From Neisseriaceae bacterium (lineage in GTDB: Bacteria; Pseudomonadota; Gammaproteobacteria; Burkholderiales; UBA11063): a stretch of 64,000 bases of DNA. The position numbers were made by a program, and so were the translations under genes. The notes beneath the pieces are model-generated. The model was not told where the DNA came from, did no database searches, and saw only the letters and a list, made by a program, of their open reading frames with translations. Below are positions 36,203 through 45,587 of the stretch, in pieces (positions within the stretch are counted from its first letter, which is position 1; each line of letters opens with the position of its first letter). The DNA lies in the NCBI GenBank assembly GCA_003963245.1, contig RXJX01000035.1, positions 1 through 64,000 on the forward strand, written 5' to 3'.

Positions 36203-36793
36203 TTATTTGCTGCTCTTATAATCAAACAAAGTAACAACCTTGCTAGCCCCACCGACTTTAGCAGCAACATTAGCTGCTGATTCTGCTTCTGCTGGTGTAA
36301 CCATACCCATCATATAAATAACAGTTTCAGTAGTAACAACTTTGATGTTATTACTTGGTACACCACTGGTTGTCAAAAGCTGAGTTTTCAATTGAGTCGT
36401 AATCATCGAATCCGTGCTCCGTGAACCCATTGAAGAAGGTAGGCGAACGTTTAAATAATCATAAATTTTAATTACACCAGGATAACCGCGCGCGATATTT
36501 TCAGCAAATTGTTTTTGTGCATCATCCTTAACTTGTCCAGTAAGTAATACTGATTTGTTAAATACATCAACATAAATATTACTGTCAGGAAAATTATCAG
36601 AATTTCCATATTTACCTGATAGCTTAGACTGAATGGAGTTATCATCAACTAGAGCTCCTCCACTACGCGGATCAGTTCCAACTGCTGCTCCAGTTGCAGC
36701 GGCTGCACCAACTGCACCAACAGCAACTACTGCACAGCTATTTAAAAATCCTAGAGTTACACAAGCAGCTAAAAAATTTAAGATTTTATTCAT
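36203..36793 (-). CDS. BON-domain outer-membrane lipoprotein (DolP/YraP-like), second of pair
   Basis: 196 residues from the ATG preceded by GAGGGG; an ATG four codons upstream overlaps the previous stop but lacks a site. Lipobox LNSC, then a Gly/Ala-rich stretch (VGAVGAAAATGAAVG), then two BON domains (IYVDVFNKSVLLTGQV and NNIKVVTTETVIYMMGMV). DolP in E. coli supports outer-membrane integrity and localises at division sites. Probably the true DolP equivalent because it adjoins yraN. Confidence 0.88.
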   Translation of the reverse strand: MNKILNFLAACVTLGFLNSCAVVAVGAVGAAAATGAAVGTDPRSGGALVDDNSIQSKLSGKYGNSDNFPDSNIYVDVFNKSVLLTGQVKDDAQKQFAENIARGYPGVIKIYDYLNVRLPSSMGSRSTDSMITTQLKTQLLTTSGVPSNNIKVVTTETVIYMMGMVTPAEAESAANVAAKVGGASKVVTLFDYKSSK

Positions 36794-36804
36794 ACTTCCC
36801 CTCA

Positions 36805-37398
36805 TTATTTATCTTCACTCACATATTCAAATAAAGTAACTACTTTCTTCACACCATCAACCTCACCCGCTGCCTTGGTAGTTTTTTTGGCTTGATATGG
36901 ATCAAGTATCCCCATTAGATATACTACGCTATTACTAGTCACTACCTTAACATCGTTGGTGCTAACTCCTTTGGAAAAGACCATATTAGACTTAACTGCT
37001 GAAGTCAAATATGCATCTTTACTTGATTGGCTGGCAGTTTCATTTGCACCAACCTCAATATAATTATAAATTTTCTGCACTCCCGCTACCTGACGTGTCA
37101 TATTTTCAGCTTTTACCTTATTAGTAGGACTAATTACCTGTCCGGTCAACAATATATTTCTATTATAGCTAGTAACTTCAACATTATTACCAGGAATCGC
37201 AGCATCAATCGTATCTTTAGCTTTTCTCCGTAAACTTTGATCATCAAATACACCATCGCCACTACGAGGATCAGCTGCTACCGCAGCACCAGTTGTCGCA
37301 CCGGCTGCAACGCCGCCAACTACCAAAGCGGTACAACCATTTAGAATTCCTGTAACCAGCATTATACCTATCAGTTTTGTAATTACTTTACTTTTCAC
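36805..37398 (-). CDS. BON-domain outer-membrane lipoprotein, first of pair
   Basis: 197 residues, GTG start with AAGGGA upstream. Lipobox LNGC, Gly/Ala-rich linker with AADPRSGDGVFDDQSLRRK, then two BON domains (NNVEVTSYNRNILLTGQV and NDVKVVTSNSVVYLMGIL). Same domain plan and motif order as the next gene, so a tandem duplication. BON domains bind phospholipids. The pair may divide outer-membrane maintenance roles. Confidence 0.88.
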   Translation of the reverse strand: MKSKVITKLIGIMLVTGILNGCTALVVGGVAAGATTGAAVAADPRSGDGVFDDQSLRRKAKDTIDAAIPGNNVEVTSYNRNILLTGQVISPTNKVKAENMTRQVAGVQKIYNYIEVGANETASQSSKDAYLTSAVKSNMVFSKGVSTNDVKVVTSNSVVYLMGILDPYQAKKTTKAAGEVDGVKKVVTLFEYVSEDK

Positions 37399-37424
37399 TC
37401 GTATTTTCCCTTAAAAGTCTGTAT

Positions 37425-38279
37425 CTATAATTGCCCCATTTGCCTGGCTATCTCTTCCAGACGTAAAATCCGATTGCCAGTACTAGGATGTGTCGCAAAT
37501 AAATTATCACTACCAATCCCTGCCAATGGATTAATAATCATCATTTGCGCAGTTGCTGGATGATCTTCGGCAGTTTGTAACGGTACGCCCCGCGCAATAT
37601 TTTCAATTTTATGCAATGCCGAAGCTAATGCCAGCGGTTCATTGGTTAATTCTGCAGCTCCCTGATCTGCCATATATTCACGTGAGCGAGAGATCGCCAT
37701 TTGAATCACCGCTGCTGCCATCGGCGCGAAAATACCGATTAGCACACTTGCCAACCAATTACGATTACCATTTTCATCACGCACACCAAACCACATTGCC
37801 ATACTCGCCATCGCGGAAATCGCTCCCGCTACAGTAGCTGAAATTGTTGATAATAAAATATCCCGATGGTTGACATGGGAAAGCTCATGTGCCGCTACTC
37901 CACGTAGTTCAGAATAATTTAAAGCACGCATGATTCCAGTCGTAAATGCGACAGCAGCATTTTCCGGATTTCGTCCGGTAGCAAAAGCATTAGGTTGCTC
38001 TTCATTTATCACGTACACTTTGGGCATCGGTAAATTAGCTCGAGTGGCTAATTCTGCGACCATTTGGTATAAATCCGGTGCATTATGCGGTCCAACTTCC
38101 TGTGCCTGATACATTCTAAGCACCATGTCAGCAGAATTCCAGTAAGCAAAAAAATTAAGTGCACCACCCAAAAGTAATGCCATCAACATTCCACCCTTAC
38201 CACCAATCAAACCACCAATTAGCATAAATAACGCAATAATCGCTGCCATTAAAGCATAAGTTTTTACTTGATTATTCAT
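37425..38279 (-). CDS. htpX: Membrane zinc metalloprotease HtpX (M48B)
   Basis: 284 residues. Two N-terminal helices, HELSH zinc motif at 131-135 in [14 protein letters not shown], and [13 protein letters not shown] carrying the third ligand. Two further hydrophobic segments lie between them. It degrades misfolded inner-membrane proteins with FtsH. It starts 1 nt after fmt, an arrangement suggesting co-transcription. Confidence 0.95.
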   Translation of the reverse strand: MNNQVKTYALMAAIIALFMLIGGLIGGKGGMLMALLLGGALNFFAYWNSADMVLRMYQAQEVGPHNAPDLYQMVAELATRANLPMPKVYVINEEQPNAFATGRNPENAAVAFTTGIMRALNYSELRGVAAHELSHVNHRDILLSTISATVAGAISAMASMAMWFGVRDENGNRNWLASVLIGIFAPMAAAVIQMAISRSREYMADQGAAELTNEPLALASALHKIENIARGVPLQTAEDHPATAQMMIINPLAGIGSDNLFATHPSTGNRILRLEEIARQMGQL

Positions 38280-38280
38280 T

Positions 38281-39234
38281 TTAATTACTCATCACAAATC
38301 GTTGCCCAACTAGGTCTGATTTACCCTGTAGATATTGGGCACTAGTTTTACGTTTAGCCCCAGCCTCTTGTATCTCATTTATACCAATTACAGAGCCGTC
38401 ACCACAAACAATCCAGAGCTTATCATTTGATGCATACGTAATTGTACCACTTTGAGCTTTGCTTTGAATACCTTGGACTATGTGAGCCTGCCAGAATTTA
38501 TGCAGCTGTCCATCTAAATAGCTATAGCTCCCTGGAAAAGGGTTATAACCGCGAATCTTACGCACAATTAACTCTGCTGGTTCGGACCAGTTGATCTGAG
38601 CCTCTTCTTTACTAAGTTTTGCAGCATAACTAACGCCATCGCTACTTTGTTCTTGAGGAATATAATGTGATGGATTTGCGAGATATTCAACTACTTTTTC
38701 TGCTCCAAGATGCGCTAATTTATCATGTAAACTACCTGAAGTATCATCATCACTAATTGCAATTTGCTCAGTTAACAAAGCCGCACCAGTATCCAACCCC
38801 TCATCCATCTGCATAATCGTTACACCACTAAATTTATCGCCAGCCAATACCGCACGCTGAATTGGCGCAGCACCACGCCAGCGTGGCAACAACGAAACAT
38901 GAATATTGATACACCCCAAACGCGGAATAGATAACAATTCTGCGGGCAAAATCAAACCATAGGCAACGACTACCATTATATCAGGCGCAAAATCACGAAT
39001 TTTCTGGAGTGCTTCAGGATTATTTCTAAAGCTATTTGGCTGAAAAACTTCAATCTCATGCTCAAATGCCAAAAGTTTGACTGGTGACGGAGTTAGTTTC
39101 ATTCCTCGTCCCGCTGGACGATCTGGCTGGGTCAAAACCAAACCCACATTAAATTGATGTTTTAAAATATTTTCTAAAGTTAAACGGGCAATTTCCGGAG
39201 TTCCGGCAAACACTATTTTTAAGCACTTGCTCAT
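38281..39234 (-). CDS. fmt: Methionyl-tRNA formyltransferase
   Basis: 317 residues, normal size. [16 protein letters not shown] at the N-terminus, catalytic [18 protein letters not shown] (Asn/His and SLLP loop) and MDEGLDTGA with the Asp. The C-terminal beta-barrel domain for tRNA is present ([12 protein letters not shown]). It formylates Met-tRNA for initiation. No def gene is adjacent, unlike in many bacteria; the neighbour upstream is an RlpA-like gene 1 nt away. Confidence 0.96.
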   Translation of the reverse strand: MSKCLKIVFAGTPEIARLTLENILKHQFNVGLVLTQPDRPAGRGMKLTPSPVKLLAFEHEIEVFQPNSFRNNPEALQKIRDFAPDIMVVVAYGLILPAELLSIPRLGCINIHVSLLPRWRGAAPIQRAVLAGDKFSGVTIMQMDEGLDTGAALLTEQIAISDDDTSGSLHDKLAHLGAEKVVEYLANPSHYIPQEQSSDGVSYAAKLSKEEAQINWSEPAELIVRKIRGYNPFPGSYSYLDGQLHKFWQAHIVQGIQSKAQSGTITYASNDKLWIVCGDGSVIGINEIQEAGAKRKTSAQYLQGKSDLVGQRFVMSN

Positions 39235-39235
39235 A

Positions 39236-39856
39236 TTATAAATTTCCTCGGTGTATCATCGTTACTGAAGAATCAGATTCTAAGCTATTGGTTTTATAGT
39301 TATCAAGCGCTGGACCGCTTTCCAAAGTAGCTACCTCATGACTGAGATAAGCGCCGTCTAATTCTTTATTTAATTGATAATTGAATGTACTCTCACTTAA
39401 TTTTTCAAGCTGAACATGACCTATACCGCCATAAATCCCAATTTGCTTGGCTCCGGCTATCGTCAAATCAATTACATGCCCGCTACGTTTTGGCATTCTA
39501 TCATTTACCACCACATATACGGATTTACCATTATTGACATTAGTAACTTTTAACTTTGTACCCATCGCAAAAGTGGGATGCGCTGCACTAAAATCTTCCA
39601 TATTCAGCCGTTTCCCGCTACTTGTCTTACGCCCAGCAAATCTTGAAGCATAATAACTAGCAACCCCATTCATATAATCATCGCTATGTGACTTCGGTTT
39701 TATTTTACTCTTTTTATGTCCATTTTTTTTGTTATGCTTGGACTTATTATGCACTTTTGCTTTACTAGCAGAAGAAGAGGTTTTAGCAAACCCCATCTCG
39801 GGAAAACTCCAAAGCAATATTAAACCAGTCAAAAAAATTAAGCTCTTTTTTGCCAT
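39236..39856 (-). CDS. RlpA-like double-psi beta-barrel protein
   Basis: 206 residues. Signal peptide (cleavage after GFA), a very basic Lys/His/Ser-rich stretch (residues about 30-58), then the RlpA domain: GVASYYASRFAGRKTSSGKRLN, HPTFAMGTKLKVTN and NDRMPKRSGHVIDLT with the catalytic Asp. RlpA enzymes cleave denuded glycan strands at the septum. There is no SPOR domain and no lipobox, so localisation must differ from the classical septal lipoprotein. The C-terminal 60 residues are unassigned. Confidence 0.85.
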   Translation of the reverse strand: MAKKSLIFLTGLILLWSFPEMGFAKTSSSASKAKVHNKSKHNKKNGHKKSKIKPKSHSDDYMNGVASYYASRFAGRKTSSGKRLNMEDFSAAHPTFAMGTKLKVTNVNNGKSVYVVVNDRMPKRSGHVIDLTIAGAKQIGIYGGIGHVQLEKLSESTFNYQLNKELDGAYLSHEVATLESGPALDNYKTNSLESDSSVTMIHRGNL

Positions 39857-39927
39857 TAATTTTGTTCCCCATTTTGAACATTATAATAACGGTTACCCAC
39901 TGTTTATTTTATTCTTTATGATAACAG

Positions 39928-40401
39928 TTATACTCCACCATTAAATCCATATTGTCGCCATACCTCGTAGACTGCAATAGCTACTGAATTAGACAAATTT
40001 AAACTACGCTGAGTTGGTAACATCGGTAATCGTAGTACCTGTTCAATTCCTATTTCTTGCAAAATTGAATCCGGCAAGCCACGTGTTTCCGAACCAAATA
40101 ACAGCACACAATCTGCCGCATATTCGACTTGGTGATAGAGTTTTTTACCACTGGTTTCAATCGCCCAAATTTGCCGACCTTTAAAATATTGCTGACAAGC
40201 ATCCCAATTTTCGTGAACTACAACACTCGCAAATTCATGATAATCTAAACCCGCACGACGTAATTTCTTGTCATTAAGCTCGCCCCATCCTAATGGTTTC
40301 ACCAGATGAAGTTCTGCTCCGGTATTGGCACACAGACGAATGATATTACCACTATTTTGCGGTATGTCGGGCTCATGCAAAATTACCGCAATTTTTGCCA
40401 T
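39928..40401 (-). CDS. trmL: tRNA (cytidine/uridine-34 2'-O)-methyltransferase TrmL
   Basis: 157 residues, a minimal SPOUT protein. EPDIPQNSGNIIRLCANTGAELHLVKPLG at the N-terminus, LLFGSETRGLP and LPMLPTQRSLNLSNSVAIAVYE form the knotted SAM site. It methylates the wobble base of tRNA-Leu isoacceptors. 3 nt downstream of the HAD phosphatase gene. Confidence 0.95.
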   Translation of the reverse strand: MAKIAVILHEPDIPQNSGNIIRLCANTGAELHLVKPLGWGELNDKKLRRAGLDYHEFASVVVHENWDACQQYFKGRQIWAIETSGKKLYHQVEYAADCVLLFGSETRGLPDSILQEIGIEQVLRLPMLPTQRSLNLSNSVAIAVYEVWRQYGFNGGV

Positions 40402-40404
40402 AAA

Positions 40405-41061
40405 TTACGCTTCCATATAGAGATTATAAAGTTCAGTAATATCATTTAGTAAATACTTCGGATTACATGCTGACAATTCACTACGCGCTTGTGCACCGTG
40501 GCAAACACCAACAGCATCAATCCCCGCATTATGTGCCATATGAATATCATGCGAAGTGTCACCAATCATTAGCGCTTTGGATTTATCAATCATGGTAATC
40601 TCCAAAATTTCTTCAATCATTTGCGGATGAGGTTTTGAAAAGCACTCACATGCCGTTTTAGTCAATATAAAATAGTGACCAAAACCAGTACCCTTCAGAA
40701 TATCATCCAGCATAACCCGACTGCGACCAGTTGCAACTGCTAATAATTTGCCATCCGCACTTAATTTATCCAATAACTCTTTAACATGGCTAAATAACGG
40801 ATTATCCAAAGTATGATCATTCAAATAACGCTCATAAACGGCAGTAAAGCGCTGTAATAACTCAGGATTACCGCGTAGCTCTGGAACAATATCACTGACT
40901 ACCTCAACAAAGCTTTTACCAATAATCGATCTGGCATCTTGATCACTTACTACTGTCAAATCAAGCGCTCGACAAGCGTGGATAGTTGCATCAACAATTG
41001 TTTGGGTGGTATTCATTAACGTACCATCCCAATCAAAAATAAATAAATCGTATTGCTTCAC
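40405..41061 (-). CDS. HAD-superfamily phosphatase (phosphoglycolate phosphatase-like)
   Basis: 218 residues. HAD motif I FDWDGTLMNTTQ, motif II VATGR, motif III KPHPQMIEEIL and motif IV MIGDTSHDIHMA, with an alpha-helical cap (type I). Closest in plan to Gph/YniC-like enzymes. The substrate may be 2-phosphoglycolate or another small phosphate and is not determined by sequence. Confidence 0.85.
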   Translation of the reverse strand: MKQYDLFIFDWDGTLMNTTQTIVDATIHACRALDLTVVSDQDARSIIGKSFVEVVSDIVPELRGNPELLQRFTAVYERYLNDHTLDNPLFSHVKELLDKLSADGKLLAVATGRSRVMLDDILKGTGFGHYFILTKTACECFSKPHPQMIEEILEITMIDKSKALMIGDTSHDIHMAHNAGIDAVGVCHGAQARSELSACNPKYLLNDITELYNLYMEA

Positions 41062-41093
41062 TTCATCTCCATCGTCAAAATAATTACGGGTTA

Positions 41094-41999
41094 TTAATCA
41101 AAATAGTCTTCTAAATCAGCTCTGCTTAACACGAAAACAAAACCATCACCGCTCAGAGTTTCCATCCATTTAAAATTTAAATCTGGATATCTATCTTCAA
41201 GCTCATCTCGATTGTCACCCATCTCAAGCACTAGAATACCAGTGTCTGTCAAATAATGTTTTGCCTGACGCAGAATCTTATCGACCAAATCCAAACCTCC
41301 ACTACCGCCAAAGAGCGCCAGTGAGGGTTCATACTTGTATTCAGGAGCTAAACTTTCCATTCTGCGATCATCGACGTATGGTGGATTGGTTACAATTAAA
41401 TCAAAGGCGCCCAAATAGTCACCCAAGCTTTTAAATAAGTCTGACTTTACTAAATCAACTTTACCATCTAACTGGTTACGTTTTAAATTAATTTCTGCAA
41501 CACTCAATGCATCGTCGGAGATATCGCTGGCAACAACTTCTGCATCATAAAAATAATCAGCAACTATGGTTGCCAAAGAACCATTGCCTGTGCAAAGATC
41601 AAGCGCACAATGTACTAATTCAGGATGCTCAACCCACTCAGCTAATTGATCATTTAAAATAATTTCTGCGATAAATGAACGTGGAATTATTACTCGCTGG
41701 TCAACATAAAAACTATAGCCCTGCAACCAAGCCTCGTGAGTGATGTACGGTAAAGGAATCCTTTTTTCAATTCGCTCTTTAATTCGTTCAAGTAATAAGT
41801 TCTTTTCATCAGCAAGCAATTTAGCATCTAAATAAGGTTCAAGCTGATCAATTGGTAAATTCAAAGATTGCAAAATCAAACAAACTGCTTCATCATAAGC
41901 ATTAGTAGTTCCATGTCCAAAATATAAGCCATTTTTCTTAAACTGAGACACCGTGTAACGCAACCAATCGCGAATTGTAACTAGAGTATTTTCGGGCAT
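41094..41999 (-). CDS. prmB: Ribosomal protein L3 N5-glutamine methyltransferase
   Basis: 301 residues. Helical N-terminal domain with RIPLPYITHEAWLQGYSFYVD and the SAM-dependent domain with LDLCTGNGSLATIVA and the substrate-binding IVTNPPYVDDRRM. The RIPLPYI-HEAW segment points to PrmB (L3) rather than PrmC (release factors). The strand switch lies just upstream. Confidence 0.92.
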   Translation of the reverse strand: MPENTLVTIRDWLRYTVSQFKKNGLYFGHGTTNAYDEAVCLILQSLNLPIDQLEPYLDAKLLADEKNLLLERIKERIEKRIPLPYITHEAWLQGYSFYVDQRVIIPRSFIAEIILNDQLAEWVEHPELVHCALDLCTGNGSLATIVADYFYDAEVVASDISDDALSVAEINLKRNQLDGKVDLVKSDLFKSLGDYLGAFDLIVTNPPYVDDRRMESLAPEYKYEPSLALFGGSGGLDLVDKILRQAKHYLTDTGILVLEMGDNRDELEDRYPDLNFKWMETLSGDGFVFVLSRADLEDYFD

Positions 42000-42186
42000 A
42001 ATTCATCATCCTTTATTCAATATGATTCATATTTTAACTAGCAAGTATATAATAATATCCAAGATTAATGTAGTTTTTTTGCTATGCAAGCCTAATTCAT
42101 ATTAAAATCACGTCTGTTTGTGCGCTGCACTACAACATAGCTGCCTTTTTATATAACCCAATAATATAGATTGATTATTTATTAGT

Positions 42187-43152
42187 ATGAAAAAACTCTT
42201 AAGCATTATTTTATGTAGCGCGATTAGTATTGCGAGTGCTGCTAATTCTTCAAACTCAAATTCGGTTGATCCGATTTTAGATGCTGCAACGCCACAGAGC
42301 TCACCGAGCAAGAATACAACGACAAAAACAAAAAAGCACCACAAGAAAAAAGCTAAAGCTGCCGCCGCGCCAAAATCCAATAGCAGTCAAGCAGTAGCAA
42401 CCAGCAACCGACAACCGAAGCTGTATTCATATTCTGGCTACGCAATGGATGTCTCTAGCGGAGAAGTACTAGTTAGTAAAAACCCTACGGCTCAACTACC
42501 AATTGCATCAATTACCAAGCTTATGACAGCAATGGTAATGCTTGATTCCGGAGATGATTTGGATGAATATATTGCAATCAGTGAAGATGATGTTGATCAT
42601 CTACGCAATACATATTCAAGACTAAAAGTTGGAATGCAATTACGTCGTCGTGATTTATTACTATTGGCTCTAATGTCATCAGAAAATCGTGCGGCATTTG
42701 CGATTGCCCGTACCGCATACCCAGGTGGAATAAATGAATTTATTCGCCGAATGAACGCAAAAGCAAAAGCTTTGGGAATGACAAATACTCAGTTCTTTGA
42801 TCCAACCGGATTAACTGCGCAAAATAAGTCAACCGCAATTGATCTAGCAAAAATGGTCAAAGCAGCTTACGGCTATGAATTAATTCGTGAAGATACCACG
42901 ACTAAAGGTGCAGATGTGATGCTAAGCTCGCATTATACTCATCATTATTTGAACAGTGATGCGTTAGTCCGTACCAGCAGATTCCAGATTGAAGTTTCCA
43001 AAACTGGCTTTATTAATGAAGCCGGGCATTGTCTAGTTTTATATGCAATGGTTGATAATCGTCCAATTGCAATGGTTTTTCTCAATAGCTCAAAAAGTGG
43101 ACGTTTAGTCGATGCTATGGCGGTCAAATCATATATTGACCGGATGCAATAA
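42187..43152 (+). CDS. pbpG: D-alanyl-D-alanine endopeptidase (PBP7-like)
   Basis: 321 residues. Signal peptide (cleavage near ASA-AN), a basic/Ala/Ser-rich linker (KKHHKKKAKAAAAPKS), then the S11 peptidase domain with SITK (SxxK), SSEN (SxN) and SKTG (KTG). Size and lack of the C-terminal amphipathic domain favour PBP7-type endopeptidase over DacA carboxypeptidases. It trims peptidoglycan cross-links in the periplasm. It opens the plus-strand segment and is monocistronic or read with purU. Confidence 0.88.
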   Translation: MKKLLSIILCSAISIASAANSSNSNSVDPILDAATPQSSPSKNTTTKTKKHHKKKAKAAAAPKSNSSQAVATSNRQPKLYSYSGYAMDVSSGEVLVSKNPTAQLPIASITKLMTAMVMLDSGDDLDEYIAISEDDVDHLRNTYSRLKVGMQLRRRDLLLLALMSSENRAAFAIARTAYPGGINEFIRRMNAKAKALGMTNTQFFDPTGLTAQNKSTAIDLAKMVKAAYGYELIREDTTTKGADVMLSSHYTHHYLNSDALVRTSRFQIEVSKTGFINEAGHCLVLYAMVDNRPIAMVFLNSSKSGRLVDAMAVKSYIDRMQ

Positions 43153-43253
43153 TACTCAACTTCATCCACAAATTTTAAAGTACTTAAATCTGATATAACT
43201 TTCTGGGATTTCACATCCCTACAGTTATCTCTTAAGAAAAATAGGACAAAAAA

Positions 43254-44090
43254 GTGAATCAATATCGCATTTTAATTCAAGCGCAAGATCGTGCTGGACT
43301 AGTATACAAATCAGCCAAAGTATTTTATGAAAATAATTTAAATATCATCGCTAACCATGAATTTGTTGATAAAGAGCATAACTTATTCTTTATGCGCACA
43401 GTTGTGGCAGGAGCAATTGATGCTAAACAATTAGGTGAGGAGTTAAGCCGCGAACTACCTTCAGAAACTAATATCGTTATAAAGCTTCCACGCAAGAAGA
43501 ATATTGTGCTGATGGCAACCAAGGAAGCTCACGTCTTAGGCGATATCTTAATCCGCTATCAAGAAGGTTTGCTGGATGCAAATATCGTAGGGATTATTTC
43601 CAACTATAATAGTCTGCGCCCGCTTTGTGAACATTTTGAAATTCCATTTTATCACATTTCAGCAGAAAATATCAGTCGCGAAGAGCATGAAGCTAAAATC
43701 TTAAATACGTTGGAAATGTTTGATTCAATTGATTATATTGTTCTTGCAAAATATATGCGAATTTTATCCGCTAATTTTACTTCTCGTTTTGAAAATAAGA
43801 TTATTAACATTCACCACTCTTTTTTACCAGCATTCATTGGTGCTAACCCATATAAACAAGCCTTCGAGCGCGGCGTAAAAATTATTGGAGCAACTGCGCA
43901 TTTTGTTAATGAAAACCTTGATGAAGGACCGATCATTGAACAGGATACGATTCATGTTGATCATGCTTATGACTGGGTTGATATGCAACAAGCTGGGCGT
44001 GATGTTGAAAAAATAGTTCTCGCACGTGCGCTAAAATTAGCGCTTGAGGATAAAATCTTTGTCTATGGCAATAAAACTGTAATTTTCTAA
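43254..44090 (+). CDS. purU: Formyltetrahydrofolate deformylase
   Basis: 278 residues, GTG start with AGGA upstream. N-terminal ACT domain (YRILIQAQDRAGLVYKSAK) and C-terminal formyl-hydrolase domain with NIHHSFLPAF and the catalytic Asn-His-Asp set (DEGPIIEQD). It releases formate from 10-formyl-THF to balance one-carbon pools; the ACT domain senses Met/Gly in known enzymes. It complements the cyclo-ligase and fmt genes in the window. Confidence 0.95.
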   Translation: MNQYRILIQAQDRAGLVYKSAKVFYENNLNIIANHEFVDKEHNLFFMRTVVAGAIDAKQLGEELSRELPSETNIVIKLPRKKNIVLMATKEAHVLGDILIRYQEGLLDANIVGIISNYNSLRPLCEHFEIPFYHISAENISREEHEAKILNTLEMFDSIDYIVLAKYMRILSANFTSRFENKIINIHHSFLPAFIGANPYKQAFERGVKIIGATAHFVNENLDEGPIIEQDTIHVDHAYDWVDMQQAGRDVEKIVLARALKLALEDKIFVYGNKTVIF

Positions 44091-44251
44091 TTTCTGTTCG
44101 CAAGCCGTGCACGAATTAAGCTGCATGGCAATCTTCCTAAGCTCAAAAAACCGCTCAGTTACGCACAAATATGATAGAATTAGCGCTAGTTTAATAATAT
44201 TCAGATACTCTTATACTCGACTTTACTTAACCTAAACAGAAGGAGATTTCG

Positions 44252-45184
44252 TTGCTACATAATATTGAACTACGCCATTTAGACAATACCCAATTAGCTA
44301 ATCTGTGTGGTGTAATGGATGAAAATTTAAAACAAATAGCCAATCATTATGATGTAACGATCCAACGACGAGATACCCAGTTTGCCATCCGTGGTCAGAA
44401 AGCACAAGTTGCTGCCCATGCTATCGAGGCGTTCGCAATTACCGCGATCAAACGTGAACTCTACCTCGAAGAAATCCAACTAGGTTTAATCGAACAAGCT
44501 AGTAAAGCTAATGATAATAGTAGTGACAGCAGCCTGCAAACCATCCAATCGCGTAAAGGCGAGATAAAAGGACGAACCCATAATCAGAACACTTATATTT
44601 CAGCAATTTTTAATAATGATATAACCTTTGGCATTGGACCTGCGGGTACAGGAAAAACTTATTTAGCGGTAGCCTGTGCTATTGATCACTTTGAACGCGA
44701 GATGGTTAAACGAATTATCTTAGTTCGCCCTGCTGTCGAAGCTGGTGAAAAACTTGGTTTCTTACCGGGAGATCTTAGCCAAAAAGTAGATCCATACCTT
44801 CGCCCGCTCTACGATGCTTTATATGATTTGATGGGCTTTGAAAAAGTTACGCGTTTATTCGAGAAAAACCTGATTGAAATCGCCCCACTGGCATTTATGC
44901 GTGGGCGGACACTGAATAGTTCGTTTATTATCTTAGACGAAGCGCAAAATACTACACCAGAACAAATGAAAATGTTCCTAACTCGGATTGGCTTTGGCTC
45001 TAAAGCGGTTATCACTGGTGATCTTACTCAGATTGATCTGGATAAACGCCAAAAAAGTGGATTAGTTGAAGTTGAACGCATCTTAGGTAAAATTCGTGGA
45101 ATTGAATTTCACAAATTCACCAAACAAGACGTCGTGCGCCACCCTTTGGTTCAAAAGATAGTTGAAGCCTATGAAAACGAATAA
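44252..45184 (+). CDS. ybeZ: PhoH-like ATPase (YbeZ)
   Basis: 310 residues from a TTG start, well supported by AAGGAG 7 nt upstream. N-terminal KH-like segment, then Walker A GPAGTGKTYLA and Walker B FIILDEAQN, followed by MKMFLTRIGFGSKAVITGD. YbeZ works with the endoribonuclease YbeY in rRNA processing. Here no ybeY follows; a repeat element and a convergent gene occupy the expected position. Confidence 0.93.
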   Translation: MLHNIELRHLDNTQLANLCGVMDENLKQIANHYDVTIQRRDTQFAIRGQKAQVAAHAIEAFAITAIKRELYLEEIQLGLIEQASKANDNSSDSSLQTIQSRKGEIKGRTHNQNTYISAIFNNDITFGIGPAGTGKTYLAVACAIDHFEREMVKRIILVRPAVEAGEKLGFLPGDLSQKVDPYLRPLYDALYDLMGFEKVTRLFEKNLIEIAPLAFMRGRTLNSSFIILDEAQNTTPEQMKMFLTRIGFGSKAVITGDLTQIDLDKRQKSGLVEVERILGKIRGIEFHKFTKQDVVRHPLVQKIVEAYENE

Positions 45185-45185
45185 C

Positions 45186-45295
45186 GTAACTATTCACTCT
45201 GTGTTGTAATAGCGTCGTCACAAGGCTCCTCATGCTACTTCTCATGTACACTACGTCGCCTTATTTCTAGCTCTTGCAGCATATTGTGGCAGCTA
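45186..45295 (-). repeat. Palindromic intergenic element, copy B
   Basis: On the minus strand it reads AAGGCGACGTAGTGTACATG, identical to copy A for this stretch, then GAGAAGTAGCATGAGGAGCC with a one-base insertion relative to copy A. The left end (ATAGCTGCCACAATAT) and the right end (GAATAGTTACG) align with the ends of copy A. It lies between convergent ybeZ and the small secreted protein gene and may act as a terminator there. Confidence 0.8.
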
Positions 45296-45320
45296 TGGTA
45301 AATATTACTAAATAACTAAA

Positions 45321-45587
45321 TTAATCGTCAGTATGACATTTTTCTAACTGACCGCCAACAAATTTACAACGGATAACTCCATTAGTTTCAGTTTTAATCT
45401 TTAGCACAGTTCCACCGTTTTTACCTTTACGCGATTCTAAGACATTGCAGTAATTGGTGACATCATTCAAACTTGATTGTGGGTTCAAAGTATAGCGCCC
45501 ACAGCTCACATTATTGTTACCTAAATACAATGATTCAGCACCAGCCAGCCCAATAAAACTTAAACTAAGGAATAAAAATCTAATCAT
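45321..45587 (-). CDS. Small secreted cysteine-containing protein
   Basis: 88 residues. A signal peptide (LFLSLSFIGLAGA, cleavage before ES) precedes a 70-residue mature chain with four cysteines, enough for two disulfides, and a basic middle (ESRKGKNGGTVLKIK). No family is recognised. Its ATG lies within the last 8 nt of the GT87-like gene, so it is probably translationally coupled to it. A periplasmic role in the same pathway as its neighbours is possible but unsupported. Confidence 0.6.
   Translation of the reverse strand: MIRFLFLSLSFIGLAGAESLYLGNNNVSCGRYTLNPQSSLNDVTNYCNVLESRKGKNGGTVLKIKTETNGVIRCKFVGGQLEKCHTDD

Noticed and set aside
42108..42380. Minus-strand frame opposite the start of pbpG
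   Set aside because: Antisense of the Lys/Ala-rich linker gives an artificial Phe/Val/Ala-rich product; pbpG has all three catalytic motifs.
43205..43219. GGGAT-ttcac-ATCCC hairpin between pbpG and purU as a terminator
   Set aside because: Only a 5-bp stem with no T-tract; may be chance.
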